This document shows, one piece after another, positions 16,579 to 26,079 of a DNA stretch of 41,184 nt. The notes below the pieces were generated by a model. That model had not been told where the DNA came from. It ran no database searches and worked only from the letters and a program-made list of their open reading frames with translations. The stretch's first letter is position 1, and each line of letters begins with the position of its first letter. The translations under genes were made by a program, and so were the position numbers. Origin of the DNA: Chlorobium sp. (GTDB lineage: Bacteria; Bacteroidota; Chlorobiia; Chlorobiales; Chlorobiaceae); contig JANQHB010000034.1 in NCBI GenBank assembly GCA_028277225.1, forward strand, positions 1-41,184, given 5' to 3'.

Positions 16579-18477
16579 TCACGAGACCTGGGCTGAAAAC
16601 TGGATATTATAATACATTTTGTAGAGCCCGTCTCTTGCCACCAGTTCCTCGTGACTCCCCTCTTCTGCTACGTGACCCTTGTCAAGGACTATAATTCGAT
16701 CTGCGCTTCTGATGGTCGACAACCTGTGAGCCACAACAAGTGCCGTTCTGTTTTCAAGAGCGTGATCGATGGCTTCCTGCACAACTTTTTCAGACTCATT
16801 GTCCAACGCGCTTGTTGCTTCATCGAAAACAAGAAGATCGGGATTTTTTAACATCGCCCGTGCAATAGCCAGCCGCTGCCGCTGTCCTCCGGAAAGCTGA
16901 ACACCCCGATCCCCGACCACTGTGCTGTACCGGTCCGGTTTCGCCTCGATAAACCCATGGGCATTGGCAAGTTTTGCCGACCGGACAACACGGTCATGTT
17001 CTACGTCCCCATGAAGGCCGTATGCAATATTACTCTCGATCGTGTCATTGAAAAGAATGACCTCCTGGCCTACGACACCGATCATGCTTCGCAGCTGCTT
17101 ATAATCCAATTCACGAATATCGGTTCCGTCAACTGAGATACTCCCCGAATCAACATCATAGAAACGCAGGAGGAGATCTACGACTGTGGATTTCCCGGAA
17201 CCGGATTGCCCCACCAGGCCGAGCACTTCCCCTTTTTTTATTTCAAACGAAACATGATCAAGCACATAGGGCGCATCCGGAGATTTGTCATATTTGAAGC
17301 AGACATTATCAAACCTTATTATGTCTGCAAATCCCTCAACCTGCTTTGAACCGTTTTTCACGAGGGGTTCGGCGTCGATAACCTCGATGAGCCTTTCGGC
17401 CGAAGCCATGCCTTCCTGTATTTTCGAGTGCGCCTCCCCGAGCATTTTCATCGGCCCCATAGCCGAATACAGGCTGAATGCAAAAACGATGAGCTCGTTT
17501 GCAGACATCGCCCCCTCGAAGACCTGTAACCCGCCGAACCAGAGCACCATGGCAACAGCACCAACAAGTAGTGTCTCGTTCAGTGGACCGACGATGTTAT
17601 GAAGGCTGTAAATTTTAAGATCGAGCTTCCTGAACTCTTGGGTGAAGCTCTTGAACCTTACCACTTCGACACCCTCTGACCCGCTCGATTTGATGACCTT
17701 GATCCCGTTAAACTTCTCGTTGAGCACCGCGTTCATGTCCCCCATCCTTGAACGGAATACTTGAGCAAGTCGCTTTATCTGTTTGCCGATCAGACGAACG
17801 ATACCAAAAATGATGATAGTTATTGCAAGCGCAAAAAAGGTCAGTTTCCAGCTCAGGGCAAGCAGCACCCCGACATAAACGATGATTGAAAAAGGATTCT
17901 GAATGAAATTGATAAATGCCAGGCTGATCGAGTTCTGAACATTCTGCACATCGTTGTAGACATGATTCATCAATCCTCCAACGCGACTCTTGTTGAAATA
18001 GTCGAGATGCATTTCAATGATGGAATGAAAAACATCGTCCCGGAGCTTCTTGGTAACTTTAGTCTGAATACGGTAGATAATCTGCTTGTTGAGATAGATG
18101 AAGATGTTTTTCAAGGCAAATGCTGCAATAAGAAATATGCAGATGTTCAGCAGTGTCTCCTGTTTACTGTCCGCATAGAAAAAATTCTGGTAGAGCGCCG
18201 TGACTGTCTCCTGTAATTCATCGATACGCAAGGAGAAAGAGGGTGCCGATACGGTTGCAACTTCACCGTGGTCAGAAATGCTACTGTCGGATACACCGGT
18301 TGTCCGGCTGGAAACCTCAATAGTCTTGTCTGCTGAAAAAATCTCGTTCAGGATGGGAAGAATTGAATAAATCGACACGGCACCAAGCACAGACGTCAGC
18401 ATGCTCACAAGAACAACAAACCCGATCCTCCCTTTTTCAGGGGCGAGGTATTGTATAATCTTATGAAATATCACCAT
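16579..18477 (-). CDS. MsbA-like ABC exporter (half transporter)
   Basis: This 632-residue half transporter has six transmembrane segments (about 1-330) and a nucleotide-binding domain. Walker A is GQSGSGKST (about 424), the signature LSGGQRQRLAIARA (about 525), Walker B LLVFDEAT (about 546) and the H-loop VVAHRLST (about 581); all catalytic residues are intact. A long Ser/Thr-rich loop of about 75 residues between the first two segments (about 45-120) would be periplasmic. By family it flips lipid-linked glycolipids such as lipid A-core, or exports polysaccharide. The Met at 18477 is preferred; 31 additional upstream codons in frame are Cys- and Arg-rich and unlike the family. It is the last gene of the polysaccharide unit, 111 bp after the preceding gene. 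Confidence 0.9.
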   Translation of the reverse strand: MVIFHKIIQYLAPEKGRIGFVVLVSMLTSVLGAVSIYSILPILNEIFSADKTIEVSSRTTGVSDSSISDHGEVATVSAPSFSLRIDELQETVTALYQNFFYADSKQETLLNICIFLIAAFALKNIFIYLNKQIIYRIQTKVTKKLRDDVFHSIIEMHLDYFNKSRVGGLMNHVYNDVQNVQNSISLAFINFIQNPFSIIVYVGVLLALSWKLTFFALAITIIIFGIVRLIGKQIKRLAQVFRSRMGDMNAVLNEKFNGIKVIKSSGSEGVEVVRFKSFTQEFRKLDLKIYSLHNIVGPLNETLLVGAVAMVLWFGGLQVFEGAMSANELIVFAFSLYSAMGPMKMLGEAHSKIQEGMASAERLIEVIDAEPLVKNGSKQVEGFADIIRFDNVCFKYDKSPDAPYVLDHVSFEIKKGEVLGLVGQSGSGKSTVVDLLLRFYDVDSGSISVDGTDIRELDYKQLRSMIGVVGQEVILFNDTIESNIAYGLHGDVEHDRVVRSAKLANAHGFIEAKPDRYSTVVGDRGVQLSGGQRQRLAIARAMLKNPDLLVFDEATSALDNESEKVVQEAIDHALENRTALVVAHRLSTIRSADRIIVLDKGHVAEEGSHEELVARDGLYKMYYNIQFSAQVS

Positions 18478-18588
18478 AACCTGACTGCAGCATACGTATT
18501 TGAGATGACAGCTCAGACGCGCAAGACATGAGTGCCAGAAAAGAAAACGAAGTCTCCTGGAAAAATCCAAGGATAAAAAAAATAAATG

Positions 18589-19767
18589 CTATACTTGAAT
18601 CCAACGATGAACAGACTCATCAACATAGTTCAGCAGCGCTCTCCTGAATTTCTCGGGCGAAAAAGACAGGGCATTTTCACGACAATGATGAGGAACTATT
18701 TTCCTGTTTTCTTTCTCGAACCTCAGTATTGCATCACGCAAGGCCATCGGGGTCTGCTCCCGATACAATATACCTGTCGGTTTCTCACCACCAAGATCTC
18801 TCACCGTTTCCAGAACACCACCTTTGCCATAGGCTATAACAGGTGTTCCGCAGGCCTGGGCTTCGAGGGGAATAATCCCGAAGTCCTCCTCAGCAGCAAA
18901 CAAAAAAGCTTTTGCCCGCTGCATATACTCTTTCAGCACAGAAAATGACTGCCAGCCAAGAATCTCCACATTCGAACCGGCCAAATGCCTGCATTTTTTC
19001 ATATCGGTACCATCTCCGATAACGACCAGCTTTCTCTCAGGCATAGATTGAAAGGCTTCGACGATCATCGGTATTTTTTTATATGGCACCAGCCGCGAAG
19101 CGGTCAGATAAAAATCTTCCTTGTCTTCCCGTAACGTAAAACCGGCAACATCTACCGGAGGATAAATTACTTTCGCTTCCCGACCATAGGCCTTTCTGAT
19201 TCTTCTTCGAATAAATTCGGAATTTGCAATATAGGTATCGACGCCGCTGGCTGTTCGAGCATCCCATATACGCATATAATGCATTATCAAACGCGCCAGC
19301 CCAGACTTCACACCACGCTCAAAACCTGCGTCACGAAGATACTGGTGATGCATATCCCAGGCATATCGAATAGGCGAATGTACATAACTGATATGCAGCT
19401 GATCGGGACCGGTAAGAACACCCTTTGCTACAGCATGAGAGCTTGACAAAACAATATCATAACCTGAAAGGTCCAACTGCTCTACGGCAAGAGGCATCAG
19501 GGGCAAATAGAGTTGATAATGTGTATGCGCTTTTGGAAGTTTTTGAATAAATGTTGTTGTTGCTCGCTTGCCCGCAATTTTTCTCCTGTCATTTTCAGGC
19601 AAAAAATCAACGACAGAAAACACATTCGCATTCGGAAAACATGTAATTATCTGCTCAAGTACCTTTTCTGCACCAGCAAACGTCACCAGCCAGTCATGAA
19701 CAACAGCAATCTTCAATCCATCAATGTGCAAAGCACGTTCCATGTTTTTATCGCTGTTTCTTGCCAT
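18589..19767 (-). CDS. GT4 glycosyltransferase (WbaZ-like)
   Basis: This 392-residue GT-B retaining glycosyltransferase begins KIAVVHDWLVTFAGAEKVLEQI, the glycine-rich start of the acceptor-side domain, followed by VHSPIRYAWDMHHQYL. The donor domain contains ASRLVPYKKIPMIVEAF, VVIGDGTDM and the E-x7-E region EEDFGIIPLEAQACGTPVIA. The HSPIRY-W and WQ segments resemble mannosyltransferases of the WbaZ type, so a mannosyl or similar transfer is plausible. The N-terminus overlaps the preceding gene by 55 nt; an internal Met at residue 9 would shorten the overlap to 31 nt. Confidence 0.9.
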   Translation of the reverse strand: MARNSDKNMERALHIDGLKIAVVHDWLVTFAGAEKVLEQIITCFPNANVFSVVDFLPENDRRKIAGKRATTTFIQKLPKAHTHYQLYLPLMPLAVEQLDLSGYDIVLSSSHAVAKGVLTGPDQLHISYVHSPIRYAWDMHHQYLRDAGFERGVKSGLARLIMHYMRIWDARTASGVDTYIANSEFIRRRIRKAYGREAKVIYPPVDVAGFTLREDKEDFYLTASRLVPYKKIPMIVEAFQSMPERKLVVIGDGTDMKKCRHLAGSNVEILGWQSFSVLKEYMQRAKAFLFAAEEDFGIIPLEAQACGTPVIAYGKGGVLETVRDLGGEKPTGILYREQTPMALRDAILRFEKENRKIVPHHCRENALSFSPEKFRRALLNYVDESVHRWIQV

Positions 19768-20753
19768 GTAAAATCCATGGCCCGTTCAATTGCTTTTTTC
19801 GAAAGATCCAAACGAAGTTCCCTGCTCTCAATCATTCGTAACAGGGCCTCTGCAATTGCTGTATCATCATAGGGATCAACCATTAGACCGGCATCTCCAA
19901 CAACTTCCGGCAAGGACGTGCAATTACCCGTCACAACCGGTACCCCCGATGCCATTGCCTCAAGAGGAGGAAGCCCAAAACCCTCATAAAAGGAAAGATA
20001 GGCAAAAACAAACGCACCAGCATATAAGGGAGGCAGCTCTTCATCAGCCACATGACCGGTCAGGTGAATCCTCGGCGGGAGTCTCTCGAATTCAATATCC
20101 TGAAACACCCTTTTATTGCCTTTCCCACCAGCTACCACCAGCCAGACATCCTCAGGAATCCTCTCTGCAACCTGCCTCCAGGCTCTGAACAAACCATTGA
20201 GATTCTTGCGAGGCTCAAGTGATCCAAGACTCAACACATACCTCGCTGAAGGAATTCCAAGTCTGGATCGCATTGCCTTGATATCTTCCTCACTATGCGG
20301 AGCAAAGATACTATCGATCCCGTTTGGAATAACACTCACTTTGTCAGCAGCTATTCCGCTGTGATAGACAATGCGGCTTTTTGTATACTCCGACACGGCA
20401 ATGATATGCTTCACCCTCCTTGCAAGCCTTGGCATTACTATTCGATACCATGAGGCGAAAGCAGGATTAAGCCATTCAGGATGGTCCAGCGGGGCCATGT
20501 CATGCATAGTCACGACCTGATTCTTAACGGCCAATGGCCCCGTGTTGCTTGGACTGAACAAAAAACGCTTCTTTAACACTGGCGGTAAAACGAACTGTTC
20601 CCACAGATGCCCGCGAACACCGGTAATTGAATCCCCGGGAGCAAGGAGTGTATATTGTCCTGTCGGCCACCGCTTTAACAGTTCCAATGTATAACGTTGA
20701 ACCCCGGTAATCGGGTAGTGAAGAATTCTGGTATTAACTGCAAGGTTGTACAT
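19713..20753 (-). CDS. GT4 glycosyltransferase
   Basis: This 346-residue protein starts YNLAVNTRILHYPITGVQRYTLELL, typical of the GT4 subgroup with GxQRYxxEL. The donor domain follows: YVLSLGSLEPRKNLNGLFRAW, LVVAGGKGN and FYEGFGLPPLEAMASGVPVV, with the two acidic residues of the E-x7-E motif. It adds a sugar to the growing repeat unit in the cytoplasm; donor and linkage are not predictable. The start is four bases after the polymerase stop, and the TGA of that gene lies within its Shine-Dalgarno-like GAGG, suggesting coupled translation. Confidence 0.9.
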   Translation of the reverse strand: MYNLAVNTRILHYPITGVQRYTLELLKRWPTGQYTLLAPGDSITGVRGHLWEQFVLPPVLKKRFLFSPSNTGPLAVKNQVVTMHDMAPLDHPEWLNPAFASWYRIVMPRLARRVKHIIAVSEYTKSRIVYHSGIAADKVSVIPNGIDSIFAPHSEEDIKAMRSRLGIPSARYVLSLGSLEPRKNLNGLFRAWRQVAERIPEDVWLVVAGGKGNKRVFQDIEFERLPPRIHLTGHVADEELPPLYAGAFVFAYLSFYEGFGLPPLEAMASGVPVVTGNCTSLPEVVGDAGLMVDPYDDTAIAEALLRMIESRELRLDLSKKAIERAMDFTWQETAIKTWNVLCTLMD

Positions 20754-20757
20754 AACC

Positions 20758-22077
20758 TCATAACCTCAATCTTCTGATACGATTCTCGTAACGCTTTTTC
20801 AAAACAGCCATTCTCTCATCAGAAATATGCACAGTAACAACCGCCAGCACAAACAGCACAACCCATAACGAGCTGAAATTCAGATCCGGTATACCGACAA
20901 CCTGAGCTGCAAGGAGTATATAAAGATAAAAACGAATGCTCTTTACGTGATTCATCCGAACCATATGCGTTGCTCCTGTAGCTGTATTGACAACAAAAGA
21001 CAGAAGAAAAACAGAAAAAAGGAACAACCCGGGAATACCTGCATTTCCCAACATAGCGCTGATCAGACTCGAGGGCCGATGACTTCCCAGTCCGGCACCA
21101 AACCCAAAAGTATTTTTCAGAAGATCAAACGAGAATACATCAGACGTGAGACGCACATCAGCAGAAACGCTGTTCAGTTTGTCTATAAGAAGAGCCTCAA
21201 AGTATTGCCCCGATCCGCTAAATGGGATCATTGCCAGAAAAAGCACCATAACAGAAACAATGGTGATAAAGACCTTCTGCTGCCTCAAACTTACGATCAA
21301 ACCGAACATAAAAGCCAATATACCAGTGCCGGAAAACGTAAGAACCAGTGCTGCAAAAGAGAGTCCTGCTAACCAGACATTCCTTCCCGTTGCAAACATC
21401 CAGAATGATGCCGCAAGCACTCCTCCAGCAAACGAGGGCTCTGAAAAAGATGCGTTAAGCCTGTCAATGCCGAACGCAGTCGCGTTTGCCATCTGGGAAA
21501 ATCCCGGATTGCTGAATAGTGCACTATAAGGAAAAAACAATCCTGTCAGACCCGCACTAAACTCCCACAATCCGATCCCCACAACGAGCACCATAGCAAG
21601 AGTAAACAGACGGTAAGCATACCTTTCGCCGATCTCATTTCGCTGAAGATAAAACATCAACAGGCAAAGACTATTGATCAGAAAATACAGAAGCTGTGCC
21701 CATTGGCTTTTTGTCCGCCCCAAAGGATCCCCACCTGTCATCACGGAGTTGTCGATTCCTTTTTCGGGAATAAAAACCTTGACGCCGTTAAAAAAATCAG
21801 GAAAAAAAAGAACAGAGTAGAGGAAATACAGAAAAAGAAAAAACAGCACAATGCTCCAGAAAGGAATAACAATCCTCTTTACAGTAAAAGCACTTTTGAA
21901 AAGAAAAAACAACTCAGCTGCAAAAAAAGGACTGATCCCTTTATCCTGCACGATCACAATTGAAGCCGCATGAAAAATTGAAGCCAGAATCACCAGCCCC
22001 GCCATAAAACGTAGAGGCATGAACAATCCTGTTGCAAGGAGCAATAACCAGATATATCCAAGTACTGTTATTTCCAC
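20758..22077 (-). CDS. Wzy-like O-antigen/exopolysaccharide polymerase
   Basis: This is a 439-residue membrane protein with about ten to twelve hydrophobic segments and no catalytic signature that can be named with confidence. A long extracytoplasmic loop with conserved-looking polar residues (DRLNASFSEPSFAGG) lies between membrane helices; the SFxEPS pattern is seen in Wzy-type and EpsG-like polymerases. It would link undecaprenyl-bound repeat units in the periplasm. The position between glycosyltransferases and close to the Wzx- and Wzz-type genes supports this. It could alternatively be a ligase. Confidence 0.75.
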   Translation of the reverse strand: MEITVLGYIWLLLLATGLFMPLRFMAGLVILASIFHAASIVIVQDKGISPFFAAELFFLFKSAFTVKRIVIPFWSIVLFFLFLYFLYSVLFFPDFFNGVKVFIPEKGIDNSVMTGGDPLGRTKSQWAQLLYFLINSLCLLMFYLQRNEIGERYAYRLFTLAMVLVVGIGLWEFSAGLTGLFFPYSALFSNPGFSQMANATAFGIDRLNASFSEPSFAGGVLAASFWMFATGRNVWLAGLSFAALVLTFSGTGILAFMFGLIVSLRQQKVFITIVSVMVLFLAMIPFSGSGQYFEALLIDKLNSVSADVRLTSDVFSFDLLKNTFGFGAGLGSHRPSSLISAMLGNAGIPGLFLFSVFLLSFVVNTATGATHMVRMNHVKSIRFYLYILLAAQVVGIPDLNFSSLWVVLFVLAVVTVHISDERMAVLKKRYENRIRRLRL

Positions 22078-22104
22078 ATGAGAATCAGTTGCACAGAATT
22101 TTTC

Positions 22105-23310
22105 TCACTGCCTGTGAGCCAAGACCCTGCTATATAAAGACTCCCATTGTGCCACCCACCCTGTGGTGTCGCCAAAAACTGATGCGCTGTTGATAATAGC
22201 GGAGCGATTCCTGCGCCAATAAGCCACTTTTCCCGCCATATCAGTCAATGCTGACTCAAGATCCCCTGGGATATCCGGGTCAAACAGTTGTCCGTTAATA
22301 CCGTCTTTTATCATCTCGGGAATTCCCCCGCGTACTGAACCAAGAACAGGTAAACCAAACATGAACGCCTCCGGTACAACCATTCCCAATGGCTCATTCC
22401 ATAGCGAGGGCACCACGCACAGATCAATCGTCGGGAAAAAAGCCTCCTGGCTGCTATAGCCAAGGAATGTTATCCTTGAATCATTCCACATACCCATCAG
22501 CTTTTCGGTGTATTCTTTTTTGCCTTTACCTGCAATATGCAATCTCCAGTTTGAACGGCCGATTTTCATAAAAGCCTGCAGCAAGCGCTCGATACCTTTG
22601 CTCGGAACAAGCGACCCGATAAAGCCAAACACAATCGTACCGTCATCCTGGCGAGCAGAATCAGGTAGAATATTTCGGGAAAAATGACGTGTGTTATAAA
22701 TGACTTCCCGAAATGGAACATGCTGGAAATAACCAGAATCAGAAAAACGCTGAAGCATAAAATTACTTATCCCTACAACACCATCGAGGCGCATTGAACG
22801 CGTCGCGTGACGAAAACGCATGATGCGACAAAGAGCACACTGCCTTTCACACGGACCCGAATCGTTAAACATCGTACTTTTCACACAGATCAAATACAGA
22901 TCATGCAAAACCTGAACAACAGGAATATCATGATCTGCAATGACATCCCATGCCGCTATTGACCACCCTGTTATATTATGGCAGGAAACCAGATCAGGCT
23001 TTTCCTCTTCTAAAACATCATGAATGTAATCGTTCATAAAGGGATTATACATATCAAGCACATGCCAGAACAATCGATTAATCGCACTCCTTTTTCTTTG
23101 CTGTAAATGAAAATACAGATTCTTGATACCTGCCCGGTATACCTTAATACCATCAACATTGTCGATATGGAGTCCTTTTCCAGAACCAATTGACAAAACG
23201 ACAACATTATGGCCCTGGTTATAAAAGCAGTCAGCAAGAGTTTTAAGTGTAATTTCAGCACCCCCGCCGATATCAGGGGGATAAAAAGCAGAAAGAAAAA
23301 GAATTTTCAT
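22105..23310 (-). CDS. GT4 glycosyltransferase with Cys motif
   Basis: This 401-residue protein begins KILFLSAFYPPDIGGGAEITLKTLA, the glycine-rich loop of GT4 enzymes. The donor domain includes FGFIGSLVPSKGIERLL, LHIAGKGKKEY and a region with PSLWNEPLGMVVPEAF (E-x7-E). Near residues 168-180 is a cysteine cluster (CERQCALC) that may bind a metal or stabilise the acceptor domain; similar clusters occur in some other GT4 proteins. Donor and acceptor cannot be predicted. It is followed 27 bp later by the polymerase gene. Confidence 0.88.
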   Translation of the reverse strand: MKILFLSAFYPPDIGGGAEITLKTLADCFYNQGHNVVVLSIGSGKGLHIDNVDGIKVYRAGIKNLYFHLQQRKRSAINRLFWHVLDMYNPFMNDYIHDVLEEEKPDLVSCHNITGWSIAAWDVIADHDIPVVQVLHDLYLICVKSTMFNDSGPCERQCALCRIMRFRHATRSMRLDGVVGISNFMLQRFSDSGYFQHVPFREVIYNTRHFSRNILPDSARQDDGTIVFGFIGSLVPSKGIERLLQAFMKIGRSNWRLHIAGKGKKEYTEKLMGMWNDSRITFLGYSSQEAFFPTIDLCVVPSLWNEPLGMVVPEAFMFGLPVLGSVRGGIPEMIKDGINGQLFDPDIPGDLESALTDMAGKVAYWRRNRSAIINSASVFGDTTGWVAQWESLYSRVLAHRQ

Positions 23311-23352
23311 AACGGTGAACCTCTTTTGCGGAAGATGCTCACGCAGCAGAAG

Positions 23353-24636
23353 CTATGACTGAGCGGCTTTGATGTAAATCCATGTTATCATGAAAACATA
23401 TGCAAGAGCTCCGGTCACGGAAAACAGCGCCACAGCCGTAATATCACTGTTGAAATAACTGAACCCAACGATTATGGCAAGCGCTTTAGCCCCTGTACTG
23501 AATATCTCGTAAAAAAACAACTCTTTTTGGATTCCAAGAACAGGCACAGCCGCAATAGCAGGCTTATTGATAAAATTAAAGAAAAAAAAGAACGACAGCC
23601 ACCGGGCATAGTTACCTGCCACAGTCCATTCCTGGCCGAAAACAAGAGAAAAAAGTTCGGGTCCGAACAGAAAAACCAGGCCAAACGGCACGATTCCGGT
23701 CAGAAAAAGGGCTCCGGTTGTCCTAACTATCAATCTGGCCGGGTTCATCCCTTCACGCATGGCATCTGTAATCCTCGGGTAAAAAACATCACCAACCGAC
23801 TTCCCCAGCAACATGGACGGCATGCCAATAACCATTCTGCTCAATGTGTAAAGCCCTGCGGACGCAGAGCCGAAAAAAACAGCCAGCAACAGCAGCGGCA
23901 TGTTCTGCGAAGCGGCATTAATAAATATTTGCGGCGCTCGATAAAAAGGAAAATCATAGTATTTCCGGGCAAGCACGCATAATGAAGAACGTGCTTCGGC
24001 AACATCACGGCCGGTCACCCTGTATGCCCCTCCTCCCAGAAGAAGTGCCTGAAGGAAATGACCTGCAACAGTTACCCCAACCAGAACAGATCCCAGAGGA
24101 TAAAACCACCCGGCACCCGCTTTGGCAACATTGAGCGCCAGGGAGTGGAGAACTGTCATACGGGCAGAGACATGAAATCGCTTTAAACGAATCAACCACT
24201 GTTGGGAGATATCAACCCAACTCATGAACAGCATGGAGAGAGGAACAAAGTAGATCAAACTTCCGACCTCCTGAATACCTAAAAGACTTGCCAGATTGTT
24301 GCCGGTAAACAAAACGACAATTCCCGCCAGTACAACCACAAGAGCTGAAATGATCAATGAAAGCCTTACCAGACCCAATGCATCTGCATCAGAGCGCGGA
24401 AGAACAATTGCCATTGGATATGCCAGTGCAGTAACAGGAGACAGTACAACGAGAAGTGCAATAAATGCGCCGAGGGCTCCGAATGCCTCAGGACTGTATA
24501 TCCTTGAGACAAGAGGGGCAAAGACCACCGTAATAAGCTGGGCTCCTGCTGAACCGGAAGCAACAACAGCCACATGACGAATAAAACGGCTGTCTGGCAA
24601 ACGCTTTGAATCAAACAACAGGCTTTTCAGCTGCAT
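23353..24636 (-). CDS. Wzx-like polysaccharide flippase
   Basis: This is a 427-residue protein with about 12 membrane segments. It opens SRFIRHVAVVASGSAGAQLITVV followed by LVSRIYSPEAFGALGAF, the pattern of the polysaccharide biosynthesis (Polysacc_synt / MOP) family. It would flip the undecaprenyl-PP-linked repeat unit from the inner to the outer face of the inner membrane. It lies directly after the initiating transferase gene (8 bp apart) and 42 bp before the next GT4 gene. Confidence 0.87.
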   Translation of the reverse strand: MQLKSLLFDSKRLPDSRFIRHVAVVASGSAGAQLITVVFAPLVSRIYSPEAFGALGAFIALLVVLSPVTALAYPMAIVLPRSDADALGLVRLSLIISALVVVLAGIVVLFTGNNLASLLGIQEVGSLIYFVPLSMLFMSWVDISQQWLIRLKRFHVSARMTVLHSLALNVAKAGAGWFYPLGSVLVGVTVAGHFLQALLLGGGAYRVTGRDVAEARSSLCVLARKYYDFPFYRAPQIFINAASQNMPLLLLAVFFGSASAGLYTLSRMVIGMPSMLLGKSVGDVFYPRITDAMREGMNPARLIVRTTGALFLTGIVPFGLVFLFGPELFSLVFGQEWTVAGNYARWLSFFFFFNFINKPAIAAVPVLGIQKELFFYEIFSTGAKALAIIVGFSYFNSDITAVALFSVTGALAYVFMITWIYIKAAQS

Positions 24637-24644
24637 CTCGTTTA

Positions 24645-26054
24645 TTAGTATGCATTCTTATCCATCCAGCCTCTGATTGCCGAGATCAGAATAATCTTTA
24701 AATCAAGCCAGATTGACCAGTGATTGATGTAGTAGCGATCCATCTCGATACGGCGAGCCATAGCTTCAAGATCCCGTGTTTCTCCGCGAAATCCGCTAAT
24801 TTGTGCGTAACCGGTAAGCCCTGGCTTGATAAGGTGACGCTGCATGTACTTGTCAATCAATGGCGCATAATATTCATGATGAGCAACTGCATGGGGACGA
24901 GGGCCGACAAGCGACATGTCACCCCGTAAAACATTAATCAGCTGTGGAAGCTCATCAAGACTTGTTCTCCGTAACAGCCTGCCCAGAGGGGTTATTCGAT
25001 CATCGTCACTGGACGCCTGTCTTACCTCCCCCTGTTCATCATGAACAACCATCGATCGAAATTTGAGAATCGTGAAATGCTGCCCATTCCAGCCAACACG
25101 TTCCTGACGGAAAAACACTGGTCCGGATGAGGAAAGCTTTACACCGCAAGCAATAACTGCCATCAGAGGCCACAGAAAAAGTAAAATAAGAACTGTTAGC
25201 ACAACATCCTCTGTCCGTTTGACAAATCTTGCCAGACCAGATGTCATTGGTGTATCATAAACACTGACAACCGGAATCCCTTTAAGATCACTCCACTGAG
25301 AATGCAGCAGATCAAAAGCAAAATAATCAGGGATATATTTTACAAGAACAGTACTGTCGGCAAGCCGATTGAGCAGAGCGATAATATTTTTTTCCGATTC
25401 AAGGGAAAAACAGAGATAGATCTCGTCAAAACGTCTCTCCATTGCATCAGAACAAACCTGATCAGTATTGCCAATAATTTCAATCCCGTCTATCCGGCTG
25501 CCCCATAACCGGGCATTATCATCATAAAACCCGACGATCTTATACCCAAGGTAGCGGTTGTTCTGAAGAACCCAGGCAAGATGTCTGCCTATCTTGCCTG
25601 CACCAACAATAGCAATCCTGCGAATACTGCTGCTTCCATTCTGCCAGTAGTAACGCAGAAACAGTCTGATCAGAACCCTGTATCCAATCAGAACAACAAT
25701 AGTTGCCAATGCCCACCCGAACGTAACAACGCGTGAAAACTCGGCTGATCGTTTAAAAAGAAATCCCAGAATGATCATAACAACCCATGTCAGGAACCAC
25801 GCTCTTGACACCATATGAACACTCGTCCAGAGGGACCGCCCCTTCCAGCCATTATATGTCCCGATCATCTGGTTTGCCGTCACAAAAAGGAAACCGCCAA
25901 GGACACCGAGAAGCGAGTAGCGATCGTGCCATTCAACCTCATACAACACAGTCAGAAGACACAAAACCAGAAGAGGAAAAACTGAATCAAAAAAACGGTG
26001 CAACCACTCATACCCGGAACGTTCCGCCTTGATACTTGGCAACATTTGATACAC
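24645..26054 (-). CDS. WcaJ-type undecaprenyl-phosphate sugar-1-phosphate transferase
   Basis: This 469-residue membrane enzyme has four or five N-terminal hydrophobic segments, a Rossmann-like central domain (IRRIAIVGAGKIGRHLAWVL, about residue 145) and a C-terminal catalytic domain. The latter shows GPVFFRQERVGWNGQHF, ILKFRSM, DELPQLINVLRGDMSLVGPRP and IKPGLTG. These match polyprenyl glycosylphosphotransferases that begin O-antigen or exopolysaccharide synthesis by moving hexose-1-phosphate from a nucleotide sugar to undecaprenyl phosphate. Glucose-1-P is the usual WcaJ substrate; a galactose or N-acetyl sugar is possible. It is 25 bp after the chain-length gene. Confidence 0.93.
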   Translation of the reverse strand: MYQMLPSIKAERSGYEWLHRFFDSVFPLLVLCLLTVLYEVEWHDRYSLLGVLGGFLFVTANQMIGTYNGWKGRSLWTSVHMVSRAWFLTWVVMIILGFLFKRSAEFSRVVTFGWALATIVVLIGYRVLIRLFLRYYWQNGSSSIRRIAIVGAGKIGRHLAWVLQNNRYLGYKIVGFYDDNARLWGSRIDGIEIIGNTDQVCSDAMERRFDEIYLCFSLESEKNIIALLNRLADSTVLVKYIPDYFAFDLLHSQWSDLKGIPVVSVYDTPMTSGLARFVKRTEDVVLTVLILLFLWPLMAVIACGVKLSSSGPVFFRQERVGWNGQHFTILKFRSMVVHDEQGEVRQASSDDDRITPLGRLLRRTSLDELPQLINVLRGDMSLVGPRPHAVAHHEYYAPLIDKYMQRHLIKPGLTGYAQISGFRGETRDLEAMARRIEMDRYYINHWSIWLDLKIILISAIRGWMDKNAY

Positions 26055-26079
26055 TCTCTGTTTTACATCTCACCAATAT

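Noticed and set aside
18478..18570. 31-codon N-terminal extension of the MsbA-like protein
   Set aside because: It is Cys- and Arg-rich and not membrane-like; the family starts just before the first transmembrane segment at the Met at 18477.
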